Source of the DNA: Planctomycetota bacterium
GTDB lineage: Bacteria > Planctomycetota > Phycisphaerae > Phycisphaerales > SM1A02
Direction of reading: 5' to 3'
NCBI GenBank assembly: GCA_021414025.1
Contig: JAIOPG010000007.1
Location: 118,008-182,007, forward strand
DNA: 64,000 nt
This document shows, in pieces, positions 1-8,556 of the stretch (positions are counted from its first letter, which is position 1; every line of letters starts with the position of its first letter). Position numbers and translations under genes: made by a program. The notes under the pieces were generated by a model that saw only the letters and a list, made by a program, of their open reading frames with translations, made no database searches and had not been told where the DNA came from.

Positions 1-872
1 TTCGCCATGCGGCTGCGGACGATGCCCCATCCCAGCGCAGCGAGTCCCAGCATCGCCATCGCCGCGGGCGGCGACCACCAGGGAATCCAATCCGTCGAGG
101 CCTTGCGCCCCACCATCGAGTCACGCGGCGAGGTCAACGGCGGAGCGTTCCTCGGTCCGCCGCCCGGAGCGATCGCGGGAAGCGCGCCCGCGGGCGGTTC
201 ATTCGTCGCGCCGCGGACGAGGTCCGCCGTTGACTCCTGCTGCTCGCACGCGGCGGCGATCTCCAGGGCCGTGCGGGCCACCATCCATTCGCTCGCGTCC
301 TGGCTGCGGGCGCGGACTCGCATTCCGTTGCGCTCGTCGATCACTTCGACATCCTCGGCGACCAGGGTCGGCAGTGCCGCAGCCACCAGGGCGCCGGCGG
401 TGTCGGCCAGTTCCAGCGGCAGCGAGCCGCCGCGCGTGCGGATGGAGACAACCGCCGCCGGTTTGCGGGCGTTTTTCGGGTTTTTCTCGGCGCTCTCCTC
501 CGCCAAGATGCGGACCTCCTCCACATCGCTGCGCCCCTTCAAGGCAGCCTCCACCTTCGCCAGCGCCTCCTTGTTGCGGCGATCCTTCGCTTGGGCCGTG
601 GTGAGGAAGGGATTGGCGGCCCCCTCGAACCACGCCTGGATGCCGCCGACGGACGCGGTCGGAGTCGACGCTGCATTGGTTTGATCCGCCGCGCTTGGTG
701 AAATTTTGGGTGCGACTTTTGCCGCGGCTTCCGAATGCGGCGCGGCGGTCGTCGAGGAGCGCCAGGATTTCCACGTCACCGCGCCGATGGGCACCACCGC
801 CGCCAGCAGGGCGCCGAGCCACACCTGCGGCTTCCGCGAAAACGGATTGATGCTGGAACTCCTGGTCACCAT
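1..872 (-). CDS. YscJ/FliF-like ring protein (partial, runs off left edge)
   Basis: An open frame runs leftward from an ATG at 872 to the window edge without a stop (at least 290 residues); GGAGG lies just upstream. The N-terminus has a membrane segment (around residues 14-32). A ring-building-type domain follows, with a stretch LADTAGALVAAALPTLVAED then VEVIDERNG, which resembles the motif of YscJ/FliF proteins in which a hydrophobic helix precedes a V-x-V-x-D strand. A second membrane segment lies near the edge (about residues 262-282), matching the two-membrane-helix topology of FliF. Only one ring-building motif is visible, so it is closer in size to SctJ/YscJ than to full FliF. Role in the flagellar or secretion MS ring is inferred; no neighbouring flagellar gene in the window supports it. 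Confidence 0.5.
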   Translation of the reverse strand, partial: MVTRSSSINPFSRKPQVWLGALLAAVVPIGAVTWKSWRSSTTAAPHSEAAAKVAPKISPSAADQTNAASTPTASVGGIQAWFEGAANPFLTTAQAKDRRNKEALAKVEAALKGRSDVEEVRILAEESAEKNPKNARKPAAVVSIRTRGGSLPLELADTAGALVAAALPTLVAEDVEVIDERNGMRVRARSQDASEWMVARTALEIAAACEQQESTADLVRGATNEPPAGALPAIAPGGGPRNAPPLTSPRDSMVGRKASTDWIPWWSPPAAMAMLGLAALGWGIVRSRMA

Positions 873-1001
873 GGGCCTCCGTGCCCCTTGAGCGCTTCGT
901 GCCGCGAGTCTCCATACGCGCGGCAGCGGCCGGACGCGACTGCACCAGTGCATCGGCTCGATCGCGGCGCAAACCCCACAAATTCCCGGGCCAACGCGCT
1001 C

Positions 1002-2471
1002 TCACTCCGCGTCGCGCTCGCCCTCCGCGACCGCGGTCCGGGAAAGAATCTCCGGAATGCCGATGCCGTGCGGACTGAACAAACTAGGGATTGCGAGAAC
1101 CGGCGCCAGCAGCACCAACCCCTTGAGCAGATTGCGGACCAGATGCTGCCACCAGGCCGCGGGCCCGCCGCCCAGCGCCACCACGCGCCCTCCCACCAGC
1201 CGCTTGCCCATGCTGCACCCGAAGGCGATCTCCTCCATCGTGGAGAAGAGAACCGCGGCCGCGACCATCACCAGGTAGGGCGTGGAGAGCTGGATGTCGG
1301 CGCTCCAGAACTGGGGCACCAGGATGGCGGTGAATTTTGCGTCCAGGATCACCAGCGCGGCAATCGCGCAGGGCAGCAGGTCGATCGCGGTCGCCAGCAG
1401 GCGCCGTCCCTTCTCCAAAGGCGACCACTCGGCAATCTCGGGATTCTCCAGAATGTCCTCGCCGGTCAGGTCCGGCGCGGAGAGCGAGCGCACCATGAAG
1501 GCGGCGATGAGCGCCGCGAAGGAGAGCACGCCGATGATGGGCAGGTAGAACCACCGGCTGGCCGTGGATTCCTGAAGTTGAATCTGGATCGGCATCGAAA
1601 ACAGTGAGGCGCCGGAGGGCAGCAGCTGCAGCTCCGGCGTGATCGGCGACTCGTGGAGCGCGCCTTGGACGAACTCCCCCACCGCGGCGAATCCCTCGCC
1701 CAGTCCCAGGACCTGCCGGTTGAACGCGGGCCCAGGCGCAATCGGCGCGAGCGTTCCAGCCTCGACCCAGAAGAGCGACTCCTCGGAAGGCTTCGCGCTG
1801 GCCACGCAGGCGAAGCGCGCCGAATGATCAACGGCATAGAGAAATCCCGGGGCGTCCAGCGCCGACTCGATCCAGCGATCGCGCTCGCGCTTGAAGCGCA
1901 GGAGGGCGCCGCTGGAATCGCGGCCCAGCACATTCAGGGCGCCACCGGTGGAGGCGAGCCGGCGCTGCGAGCCCGTCTGGAGTGCCCCGGGCAGCTCGAC
2001 CTCGCTCCAGGCGCCGCCGCGCAGGCAGCGGGCGCCGCGCTCGCCCGAGACGATCGCCCACGGCTCGCCGTCGAAGGCGGCCAGGGACTCCAGTGACTCG
2101 CCCGCAATGCTGGGACACAACTGCAGGCTGCCATTGGGAGTGGTGAACCAGAGTTCGCTCGCCGGATTGAAGTGCGTGCCTCCCGAAACAACTTCCATTC
2201 GCCCCGACGTGGATGCGAATGCGACCCACACCTTGTCGCCGTCGGCGGCGATCGCGACGGGACGCTCCACGAAGGCCGCAGCGATCCGGTAGTGATCCGG
2301 CGGTGCCACTCCCGCATGGTGCAGGAGCTCGAATTGCGCGTCGCCCTTGAAGATCCACCAGAGGTGCGTGCCCGAGCTGGCGGCGATGGTGGTGAAATTC
2401 TTTTCCGTCGCTGCGCCCATGGCGATCGCGACGGCCAGAAGGGCGATCCCGCCTCGTGCGATCAGGCTCAT
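1002..2471 (-). CDS. RDD-family membrane protein with large extracytoplasmic N-terminal region
   Basis: 489 residues. A hydrophobic N-terminus (residues 5-22) looks like a signal peptide or anchor. Residues 30-290 form a predicted all-beta extracytoplasmic region, rich in Trp/Gly turns and beta-propeller-like, of unknown ligand. A membrane segment near 300-325 leads into a C-terminal RDD domain: the opening EKGRRLLATAIDLL carries the family's conserved Arg and Asp, and MGKRLVGGRVV matches the usual G-K-R-L-x-G-x-x-V signature, followed by two more membrane helices. Start ATG at 2471 overlaps the upstream stop by 4 bases, so it is co-translated with the lipoprotein gene. RDD proteins are often transporter-like or ion-related, but this one's function is not known. 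Confidence 0.7.
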   Translation of the reverse strand: MSLIARGGIALLAVAIAMGAATEKNFTTIAASSGTHLWWIFKGDAQFELLHHAGVAPPDHYRIAAAFVERPVAIAADGDKVWVAFASTSGRMEVVSGGTHFNPASELWFTTPNGSLQLCPSIAGESLESLAAFDGEPWAIVSGERGARCLRGGAWSEVELPGALQTGSQRRLASTGGALNVLGRDSSGALLRFKRERDRWIESALDAPGFLYAVDHSARFACVASAKPSEESLFWVEAGTLAPIAPGPAFNRQVLGLGEGFAAVGEFVQGALHESPITPELQLLPSGASLFSMPIQIQLQESTASRWFYLPIIGVLSFAALIAAFMVRSLSAPDLTGEDILENPEIAEWSPLEKGRRLLATAIDLLPCAIAALVILDAKFTAILVPQFWSADIQLSTPYLVMVAAAVLFSTMEEIAFGCSMGKRLVGGRVVALGGGPAAWWQHLVRNLLKGLVLLAPVLAIPSLFSPHGIGIPEILSRTAVAEGERDAE

Positions 2472-3391
2472 TGCTTCGCCGGCGCCTTCTCCAGGTCGAT
2501 GGTTTCCGCCGGAAGCATGACGGAGCGGATCACCTCAAGGTCGAAGAGCCGATCCTTCAGGCGGTCCTCGCGGGCGCCGGGCTCATCCCAGAAGATCTGC
2601 CAGGTGCCCACATTGGAAACCGATTTCAAGATGATCTTGCTCGCCACCATGGGTCGGTCCGCCATGGGCAGGTGGTCCATCGCCGCCAGCACGGGCTGCG
2701 ACAATTCGCTCTCGGCCAGCGCCTGGCCCTTGGCGTCAAGCAGCCAGACATGGATCGGAAGGTTGTTCGCCCGGTCCACTTGAATGCGACTCCTCGACCA
2801 TTCGCCCCGCGGCGTCCGGGCAAACTCTGCGGTGAAAGTTCCCGGATCGACATTGGTGCAGGTGATTTGATCGGGCCACGGCAAAGCGGCCAGCAACTCA
2901 AGCAGCGCGTCTGGCCCCGCGAAAGGCAGAAGCGAATCGGGCACGGGGCGATTGCGTGCGCCAAGCCACAGACGGCTGGGTTCCCGCTTGGGTTCAAAAA
3001 GCCACCACTGGGTCGGACTGGCGCCGGCCCAGGCCAGGCGCTCGCCCATCTTGTCGGCGCGAAGTGAAATTTCCTGTCCGCCCTTTCGCCATGCCAGGTC
3101 GACCTGGGCTTGTTCAAAGTGGTCGCCCGCATCGTCGCGCCAGCGCAGCTCCGCGCTGCCGCGTGCGGCGAAGCGCATCAATCCCGCAACGCGGTGATTC
3201 TGCTGAGCGACGATCGACGCGGCGCTGGGAGGCTGCGAGTTATTTGTGGATTCCCCCGCTCCGGTCGATGGTCCATCGGTGGAAGTTTTCGGATTGGTCG
3301 ATGCACTCGACGTCGTGCTGGGTGGCGCAGCGCAAGAAGCAAGCACTCCCATCCCCAGAACGCATGCGAAGCCAAGGACAAAGTCGCGCAT
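2468..3391 (-). CDS. Predicted outer-membrane/periplasmic lipoprotein
   Basis: 307 residues from the ATG at 3391, chosen because it opens with a lipoprotein signal (hydrophobic residues 4-17, lipobox LASC with Cys20). A Ser/Thr/Pro-rich linker (20-60) precedes a mostly beta domain with repeated Trp and amphipathic strands that looks like the lipid-carrier-like fold of LolA/DUF4292 lipoproteins; that likeness is only structural impression. The upstream gene stops 13 bases before this start and the downstream RDD gene overlaps its stop by 4 bases, so the three form an operon. A longer in-frame start at 3502 would place the signal peptide internally and was rejected. Confidence 0.65.
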   Translation of the reverse strand: MRDFVLGFACVLGMGVLASCAAPPSTTSSASTNPKTSTDGPSTGAGESTNNSQPPSAASIVAQQNHRVAGLMRFAARGSAELRWRDDAGDHFEQAQVDLAWRKGGQEISLRADKMGERLAWAGASPTQWWLFEPKREPSRLWLGARNRPVPDSLLPFAGPDALLELLAALPWPDQITCTNVDPGTFTAEFARTPRGEWSRSRIQVDRANNLPIHVWLLDAKGQALAESELSQPVLAAMDHLPMADRPMVASKIILKSVSNVGTWQIFWDEPGAREDRLKDRLFDLEVIRSVMLPAETIDLEKAPAKQ

Positions 3392-3404
3392 GGCCACGCT
3401 CGAC

Positions 3405-3923
3405 TCACCCATCGAAGGAGGCGATTTCGCCCAGCTCGTCGGCCAGGGCCTGCACCGCGGAATCGTCCAGCGTGGGCCGCTGCACCTCGACCGGTGCCGC
3501 ACCCTCCGCCTGGCCGCGCCGCGCGAAGAGCCAGACCTCCAGCTTGTCGCGGTGCTCCACTCGCAGATGCTTGAGCCGGCGCTTGCGCAGCAGGATCATG
3601 GCCAGCAGCCAGCGGATCGCGACGCGGTTGGGCCGGTCATCGCCCGCGAGGCGCTCGAAGATTTCCTCCACCGCCTCGTCGTCGATCACGATGCCGCGCT
3701 TGCGGTCGGGCTCGGGCATGACCGTCTTCCAGAAGCAGACCATGCCCTCGGGACGGGCGCCGGCGAGCCAGGCCGCCATGGAGAAATCGAGTCGCTCGAG
3801 GCGCTGCTCGGCGCCCTCGCGGATGGCAGACATGCAGGTGGTGCCCGCCGCGAGCACCTCGCCACTGGCCGCGCAGAGGTAGGTGGCCTTGCCGATGGAA
3901 AGTGGCGTTGCTTCGCGGTTCAT
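3405..3923 (-). CDS. Hypothetical planctomycete-type protein
   Basis: 172 residues from ATG 3923. The N-terminal part contains two cysteines in a C-x(11)-C arrangement (CAASGEVLAAGTTC); the middle is rich in acidic and basic residues with helices around EAVEEIFERLAG and a Lys/Arg cluster LLRKRRLKHLRVEHR. No family recognised. It leads the leftward run of lipoprotein, RDD protein and YscJ/FliF-like protein and is transcribed divergently from cdaA, whose GTG start is only 49 bases away, so both promoters must share that gap or overlap coding ends. Confidence 0.55.
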   Translation of the reverse strand: MNREATPLSIGKATYLCAASGEVLAAGTTCMSAIREGAEQRLERLDFSMAAWLAGARPEGMVCFWKTVMPEPDRKRGIVIDDEAVEEIFERLAGDDRPNRVAIRWLLAMILLRKRRLKHLRVEHRDKLEVWLFARRGQAEGAAPVEVQRPTLDDSAVQALADELGEIASFDG

Positions 3924-3972
3924 CCCTTGGATCCTATCGCTCCGGCCCGAGGGTGCGTGGTACAGTTCGAGC

Positions 3973-4995
3973 GTGTTCGATCGACTCACCCAGCTCTTTC
4001 ACGGCGGGCAGCCGGTGGCCATCGCCATCGAATTGCTGGTGATTTTCGTTGGCGTTCTGATCATGCTGCGGTTCCTGCAGGGCACGCGCGGCGCGGGCGT
4101 CTTCAAGGGCATCATCGTGCTCATCGCGGTGCTGGTGCTGGGCATCCGCTTCGCCGGCCTCTTCAGCGAATCCTTCTCGCGCCTGCGCTTCCTGAGCGAG
4201 GGACTGATGAGCGCCATCGCCATCTTCATGCTGGTGATCTTCCAGCCCGAGCTGCGCCAGGCGATGGTCCGCATCGGCCAGACCATGTCCCCCTCGGAGC
4301 GGCGGCGCATCGATCCGGTGGTCGACGCCCTGGAGGGCTCGGTGGAGTTCCTCAGCCGCAACCAGTTCGGCGCGCTCATCGTGATTGAGCGCAGCACCTC
4401 GCTCGCGGGGCTGGTGGCCCAGGGCGTGGTGATCGACGCCCGGATCAGCGCCGAGCTGATCGAGAGCATCTTCTGGCCCTCGAGCCCGCTGCACGACCTG
4501 GCCGTGATCATCCGCGGCGAGCGGATCGCGGCTGCCAGCGTGCAGCTACCCATCGCCGATCCGATCGCGGGCATGAAGCTGGGCGCCCGCCACCGCGCCG
4601 CCATGGGCGCCTCGCTGGAGAGCGACTGCGTGGTGGTGATCGTCAGCGAGGAAAGCGGGCACATCCGCTTCTCCGAGCGCGGCGACCTCTCCGAGCCCGT
4701 CGACCAGGAAGACTTCGCCGCGGGGCTGCGGCACCGGCTCTCGCGCGGTCTGCGCCGGCCCAAGCAGCGCTCGCTGCTGGGTCGCTTTGTCAGCAAAGTC
4801 GGCGGCATCGACGCGCCCATCATGGTGCAGCCCGACCACACCATTCACTCCGAGGTGAACGCGCAGGCCACGATGGCCGCCGCCGCGGAGCATGAGGAGG
4901 ACGCGCACGAGCACCACGACAACCGGGGCCATCCCGACGATCACGAGCAGCCCGAGAACGATTCCGACGGCCGCTCCGTGCGGCGGAGCGCGTGA
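3973..4995 (+). CDS. cdaA: Diadenylate cyclase, CdaA/DisA_N type, with altered DGA motif
   Basis: 340 residues. Makes cyclic di-AMP from two ATP at the inner membrane. GTG start at 3973 gives the usual CdaA N-terminus with three membrane helices (about 14-32, 38-56, 70-88). The DAC domain occupies about 105-260: the PLHD segment, then AVIIRG, LPIAD and the GARHRAAMG motif that binds ATP phosphates. The catalytic motif that is normally Asp-Gly-Ala reads Asp-Leu-Ala here (HDLAVII); the metal-binding Asp is kept, the Gly is not. A His/Asp/Glu-rich tail follows residue 295. Overlaps cdaR by one base (TGATG), the classic cdaA-cdaR pairing. Confidence 0.88.
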   Translation: MFDRLTQLFHGGQPVAIAIELLVIFVGVLIMLRFLQGTRGAGVFKGIIVLIAVLVLGIRFAGLFSESFSRLRFLSEGLMSAIAIFMLVIFQPELRQAMVRIGQTMSPSERRRIDPVVDALEGSVEFLSRNQFGALIVIERSTSLAGLVAQGVVIDARISAELIESIFWPSSPLHDLAVIIRGERIAAASVQLPIADPIAGMKLGARHRAAMGASLESDCVVVIVSEESGHIRFSERGDLSEPVDQEDFAAGLRHRLSRGLRRPKQRSLLGRFVSKVGGIDAPIMVQPDHTIHSEVNAQATMAAAAEHEEDAHEHHDNRGHPDDHEQPENDSDGRSVRRSA

Positions 4996-6050
4996 TGGGC
5001 AACTGGACCTCGAGAATCTCGACCATTTTCGTGGCGATGATCGCCACGCTGCTCATCTGGACCTGGGCCGCGGACCGCACCCGCGAGATCCGCGAGCTCA
5101 AGGGAACGGTCGCCTTCCGCTCCTCGGATCCCGCCCAGCACTTCGTCGATCCCACCAAGACCTTTGCCATCACGCTCTCGGTGAAGGCCAGCCCTGCGAG
5201 CATCGAGCGCATCCAGACCTTGCTGGACGAAGGCGTGGCGATCCCCAGCGGCACCGAGAATTTCCCCGGGGTCGACGGCACCTACAACGTCATGCTCGCC
5301 AGCGCCATCAATGACCTGCCCCAGGTGATCGCCACCGACGCCACGGTGCTCGCCTCGCGACCCGAGTCCGCCAAGGTCCTGGTGGGAAGCCTGACCACCA
5401 CGCAATATCCGCTGGTGGTCAAGATTCCGCTGGCGGACTTCGAATCCGCCTCGGTCGATCCTTCGGTGGCCCTGGTCACCTTGCCCGCCTCCGCCGCCGA
5501 AGCCGTCAAGGGCATTCAGGTGGAGGCGGTGGTGGACGCCAAGGACCTGACGCCCGGCATGAACAGGGCCACGGCCAAACTGCGCCTGCCGGAGTCGGTT
5601 CCCGTGAAGCCGGAGCAGGTGACCTTCGTGCCCGACCATGCGGAGGTGACCTTCACACTGCGGCGCAAGACCGAGAGCCTCAATCTGGCGACCGTCGGCG
5701 TGCAGATCGCCGGCTCGCCCACCGATCTCAAGGGCTTCGACGTCGTCATCAACCAGGAGGGCGGCGTGCTGCGCGACGTCACACTGGTCGGCCCGCCCGA
5801 CGCGCTGAAGGAAATCGAGAGCGGCAAGTTCACCGTCACCGCCATCGTGCCGCTCACCAGCGGCGACCTGGGAAGCAAGATCGCCAAGAAGGCGGTGCAG
5901 AGCTGGATCCTGCCGCCTCGGGTCAGCGTGGAGAGCGTAGGCGGCAAGCAGATCCTGAATCCGGAAATCGCGCTGAAGATCGAGCCGAAGCCGACGACGT
6001 CGACCGTGCCGGACGCCGAGCCCGCGCCGGTGACGCCGAAATCTCCCTGA
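4995..6050 (+). CDS. cdaR: YbbR-domain protein, CdaA regulator
   Basis: 351 residues. N-terminal membrane anchor (about residues 8-26, WTSRISTIFVAMIATLLIWTW) followed by extracytoplasmic YbbR-like beta repeats; visible repeat starts include the segments near LVVKIPLADF, VTFTLRRKTE and VTLVGPPDAL, the last matching the conserved V-x-G-P-x-x-x-L of YbbR domains. Known CdaR proteins bind and tune CdaA. The ATG at 4995 overlaps the cdaA stop, so translation is coupled; a GTG one codon earlier is possible. A Pro-rich tail ends the protein. Convergent with tyrS, whose stop abuts at 6051. Confidence 0.82.
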   Translation: MGNWTSRISTIFVAMIATLLIWTWAADRTREIRELKGTVAFRSSDPAQHFVDPTKTFAITLSVKASPASIERIQTLLDEGVAIPSGTENFPGVDGTYNVMLASAINDLPQVIATDATVLASRPESAKVLVGSLTTTQYPLVVKIPLADFESASVDPSVALVTLPASAAEAVKGIQVEAVVDAKDLTPGMNRATAKLRLPESVPVKPEQVTFVPDHAEVTFTLRRKTESLNLATVGVQIAGSPTDLKGFDVVINQEGGVLRDVTLVGPPDALKEIESGKFTVTAIVPLTSGDLGSKIAKKAVQSWILPPRVSVESVGGKQILNPEIALKIEPKPTTSTVPDAEPAPVTPKSP

Positions 6051-7331
6051 TCAGTTGGCGACCTTCACCGCGTGCCACTGCTTCTTGCCGCGGCGCAGCA
6101 GGATCGTCGTGCCGTGCAGCAGATCCTTGCGGGTCAGGCGGGCGTCGGCTGCGGCCTTTTCGCCGTTCACGCTCACCGCGCCGGCGGACAGGAAATCCCG
6201 GGCCTCGCGCTTGCTGGCCGCCAGCGGCGTCGCGGCGAGCAGGTCCAGCAGCACCGTGCCTTCGCCCTCGAGCGAGCCGGCGGCGATGGAGGTGGTGGTG
6301 ACATCCTGGGTGACCTCACCCAGAAGCTGGGCGTCGAGAGCGCGGACATCGCCGGAGAAAAGCGCGGAGGCCGCCGCCTTGGCGCGAGCGAGCTCCTTCG
6401 CTCCATGGATCATCTCGGTCACGGAGTCGGCCAGCGCCTTCTGCGCCGCCCGCTCCGAAGGATTGGCCTTCTGCTGCGCCTCCAGCGCCTCGATGGCGCC
6501 GCGATCCATGAAGGTGAACCAGCGCAGCAATTTGCCGACCTCATCGTCCGCGGCGTTGAGCCAGAACTGGTGGAAGCGATAGGGCGAGGTCCGCGCCGGG
6601 CTCAGCCAGACATTGCCCGACTCGCTCTTGCCGAACTTGGTGCCGTCGGATTTCAGCAGCAGCGGCGCCGTCAGGCCGAAGCCTTCGCCGTGCGAGAGGC
6701 GGCGAATCAGATCGATGCCGCTGAGGATGTTTCCATACTGATCGCTGCCGCCCAGCTGCACCGTGCACTTGTGGGCCTTGTAGAGGTGGGCAAAGTCGTA
6801 GGCCTGCAGAATCATGTAGCTGAACTCGGTGTAACTGAGCCCCTGCTCGCGGCTCTCCAGCCGGTTGGCCACGCTGTCGCGGGTCACCATCTGGTTGATG
6901 CTGAAGTGCTTGCCCACGTCGCGCAGCACCTCGATGTAACCCATCTTCAGCAGCCACTCGGCGTTGTCCACGATGATCGCGGCGTTGGGGCCGGTGAAGT
7001 CCAGGATCTTCTCGAAATCCTTGCGCTGCCCCTGCACGTTCTTGTGCACCTGGACCGGGTCGAGCAGCTGCCGCTCGGTGCTCTTGCCGCTGGGGTCGCC
7101 GATCAGGCCGGTGGCGCCGCCCACCACCACGATGGGCTTGTGGCCGCAGCGCTGCAGCCGCGCCAGCAGAATCGCAGGAACAAGATTGCCGATGGTCAGA
7201 CTGTCGGCGGTCGGGTCGAAGCCCGCGTAGGCAACCCGTCCCGGCGTGGACATGTGCGCAGCCAGACCCTCGGTGGTCTGGTGCAGCATGCCGCGCCAGG
7301 TCAGTTCGCCAACGAAGTCGGAGTTCGCCAT
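6051..7331 (-). CDS. tyrS: Tyrosyl-tRNA synthetase
   Basis: 426 residues, the normal length for bacterial TyrS. Class I catalytic core: FDPTADSL then TIGN in place of the HIGH signature, the GDPSGK segment, and KFGKS as the KMSKS-type loop near residue 235. The C-terminal S4 RNA-binding domain is present (about 355-420, AREARDFLSAGAVSVNGEKA). Both histidines of HIGH are replaced (Thr and Asn); replacements of this kind occur in natural TyrS variants, so the enzyme is probably active. Lies convergent with cdaR and 19 bases upstream of the transaldolase stop on the same strand, suggesting co-transcription from the transaldolase promoter. Confidence 0.93.
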   Translation of the reverse strand: MANSDFVGELTWRGMLHQTTEGLAAHMSTPGRVAYAGFDPTADSLTIGNLVPAILLARLQRCGHKPIVVVGGATGLIGDPSGKSTERQLLDPVQVHKNVQGQRKDFEKILDFTGPNAAIIVDNAEWLLKMGYIEVLRDVGKHFSINQMVTRDSVANRLESREQGLSYTEFSYMILQAYDFAHLYKAHKCTVQLGGSDQYGNILSGIDLIRRLSHGEGFGLTAPLLLKSDGTKFGKSESGNVWLSPARTSPYRFHQFWLNAADDEVGKLLRWFTFMDRGAIEALEAQQKANPSERAAQKALADSVTEMIHGAKELARAKAAASALFSGDVRALDAQLLGEVTQDVTTTSIAAGSLEGEGTVLLDLLAATPLAASKREARDFLSAGAVSVNGEKAAADARLTRKDLLHGTTILLRRGKKQWHAVKVAN

Positions 7332-7350
7332 GGACGGAGTCTAACTATTT

Positions 7351-8430
7351 TCAATGCGCCATCGCCGCGCTCTTGGAGTGGATCTGGGCCAGCAGATCGT
7401 TCCAGCTCTTGTTGAAGGAGTCGGCGCCCTCCACCTGCAGCTCAGCGCCGTTCTTGTCGATGGAGCAGCCCGCCTTTTCAAGGGCCGCCACGGTGGTTGG
7501 GCCGGTTCCGCCATCGGGCCGGAGCAATCCGTCAAGCGTTCCGTGATCAAAGAAATCGTTGAGCGTTCCCTCGGGCATGGTGTTCACGCTGCGCGCCGCG
7601 GCCAGCGCCTTGACGTACATGATGTCGGCGAGCTTGGGATCCTTGGTGCTGGTGCTGGCGAAGAGCAGCCGCTGCGGCCGGGCTCCCGCGGCCTGCAGTT
7701 TGAGGAAGCGCTCGCTGGAGTAGAGCTCGCAATATTCCTTGTAGCTGACCTGGCTCACCGCGATGCCGGCGGTGTTCTTGAGCGCCTCAGGCAAGGCCGG
7801 CGCGGTCTTCTTGTCCCAGCGGCTCACGAAGAGGCTGGCGACGCTTTCGACCGAAAGGGACTTGCCCTCCTTGAGGCGCCGCTCAATCCCCTTCAAGTAC
7901 GCGTTGGCGGCAGCCAGATATTGCTTCGGACTGAAGAGCAGCGTCACGTTGATGGGAACGCCGCGGTAGATCAGTTCCTCGATCGCGACCAATCCCTCCG
8001 TGGTGCCCGGCACCTTGATGTAGAGGTTCGGTCGATTGGCCTTGCCGTGCAGCATGACCGCCTGCTCGATGGTGGTCTTGGCGTCGCGGGCCAGCAGCGG
8101 GCTCACCTCCAGGCTCACCCAGCCGTCGACGCCGCCGGTCCGATCAAAGGTGGGCTTGAACAGATCCGCCGCCTTGGTCAGGTCGGCGATCGCCAACTCG
8201 AAGAAAAGTTTTTCACCATCGATGCCGCGGGCCAGCAGTTCGCGGATCTGCGGGTCGTAGTCCTTGGAACCGGTGATGGCCTTCTCGAAGATGGTGGGAT
8301 TGCTGGTCAGGCCGACCACGCTGTAGGAGTCGATGTACTTCTTCAACTGCCCCGTCTGCAGCATGCTGCGCGTGATGTTGTCGACCCAGATGCTCTGACC
8401 GGCGATTGAAAGAAGTGCGGTGGCTTTCAT
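7351..8430 (-). CDS. tal: Transaldolase
   Basis: 359 residues from the ATG at 8430, preceded by a good ribosome-binding site (AAGGAGAA). Transfers a dihydroxyacetone unit in the non-oxidative pentose phosphate pathway. Motifs: GLTSNPTIFEKAI near the N-terminus and LYIKVPGTTEGL, whose lysine forms the Schiff base. Length fits the longer (about 360 residue) bacterial transaldolases that occur beside or fused to glucose-6-phosphate isomerase; here pgi is the divergent neighbour 126 bases away, and tyrS follows downstream. Confidence 0.92.
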   Translation of the reverse strand: MKATALLSIAGQSIWVDNITRSMLQTGQLKKYIDSYSVVGLTSNPTIFEKAITGSKDYDPQIRELLARGIDGEKLFFELAIADLTKAADLFKPTFDRTGGVDGWVSLEVSPLLARDAKTTIEQAVMLHGKANRPNLYIKVPGTTEGLVAIEELIYRGVPINVTLLFSPKQYLAAANAYLKGIERRLKEGKSLSVESVASLFVSRWDKKTAPALPEALKNTAGIAVSQVSYKEYCELYSSERFLKLQAAGARPQRLLFASTSTKDPKLADIMYVKALAAARSVNTMPEGTLNDFFDHGTLDGLLRPDGGTGPTTVAALEKAGCSIDKNGAELQVEGADSFNKSWNDLLAQIHSKSAAMAH

Positions 8431-8556
8431 GCGATTCTCCTTGGCCCGAATCTTAGCTGATGCGGGGGCCGCGGCGCATCGCGCGGCGGCCATTTCCGCC
8501 CCTCCACGATCGGCGCCCGGTTGGGATACCTTTGGCTTTTTACAAAGGACTCCACC

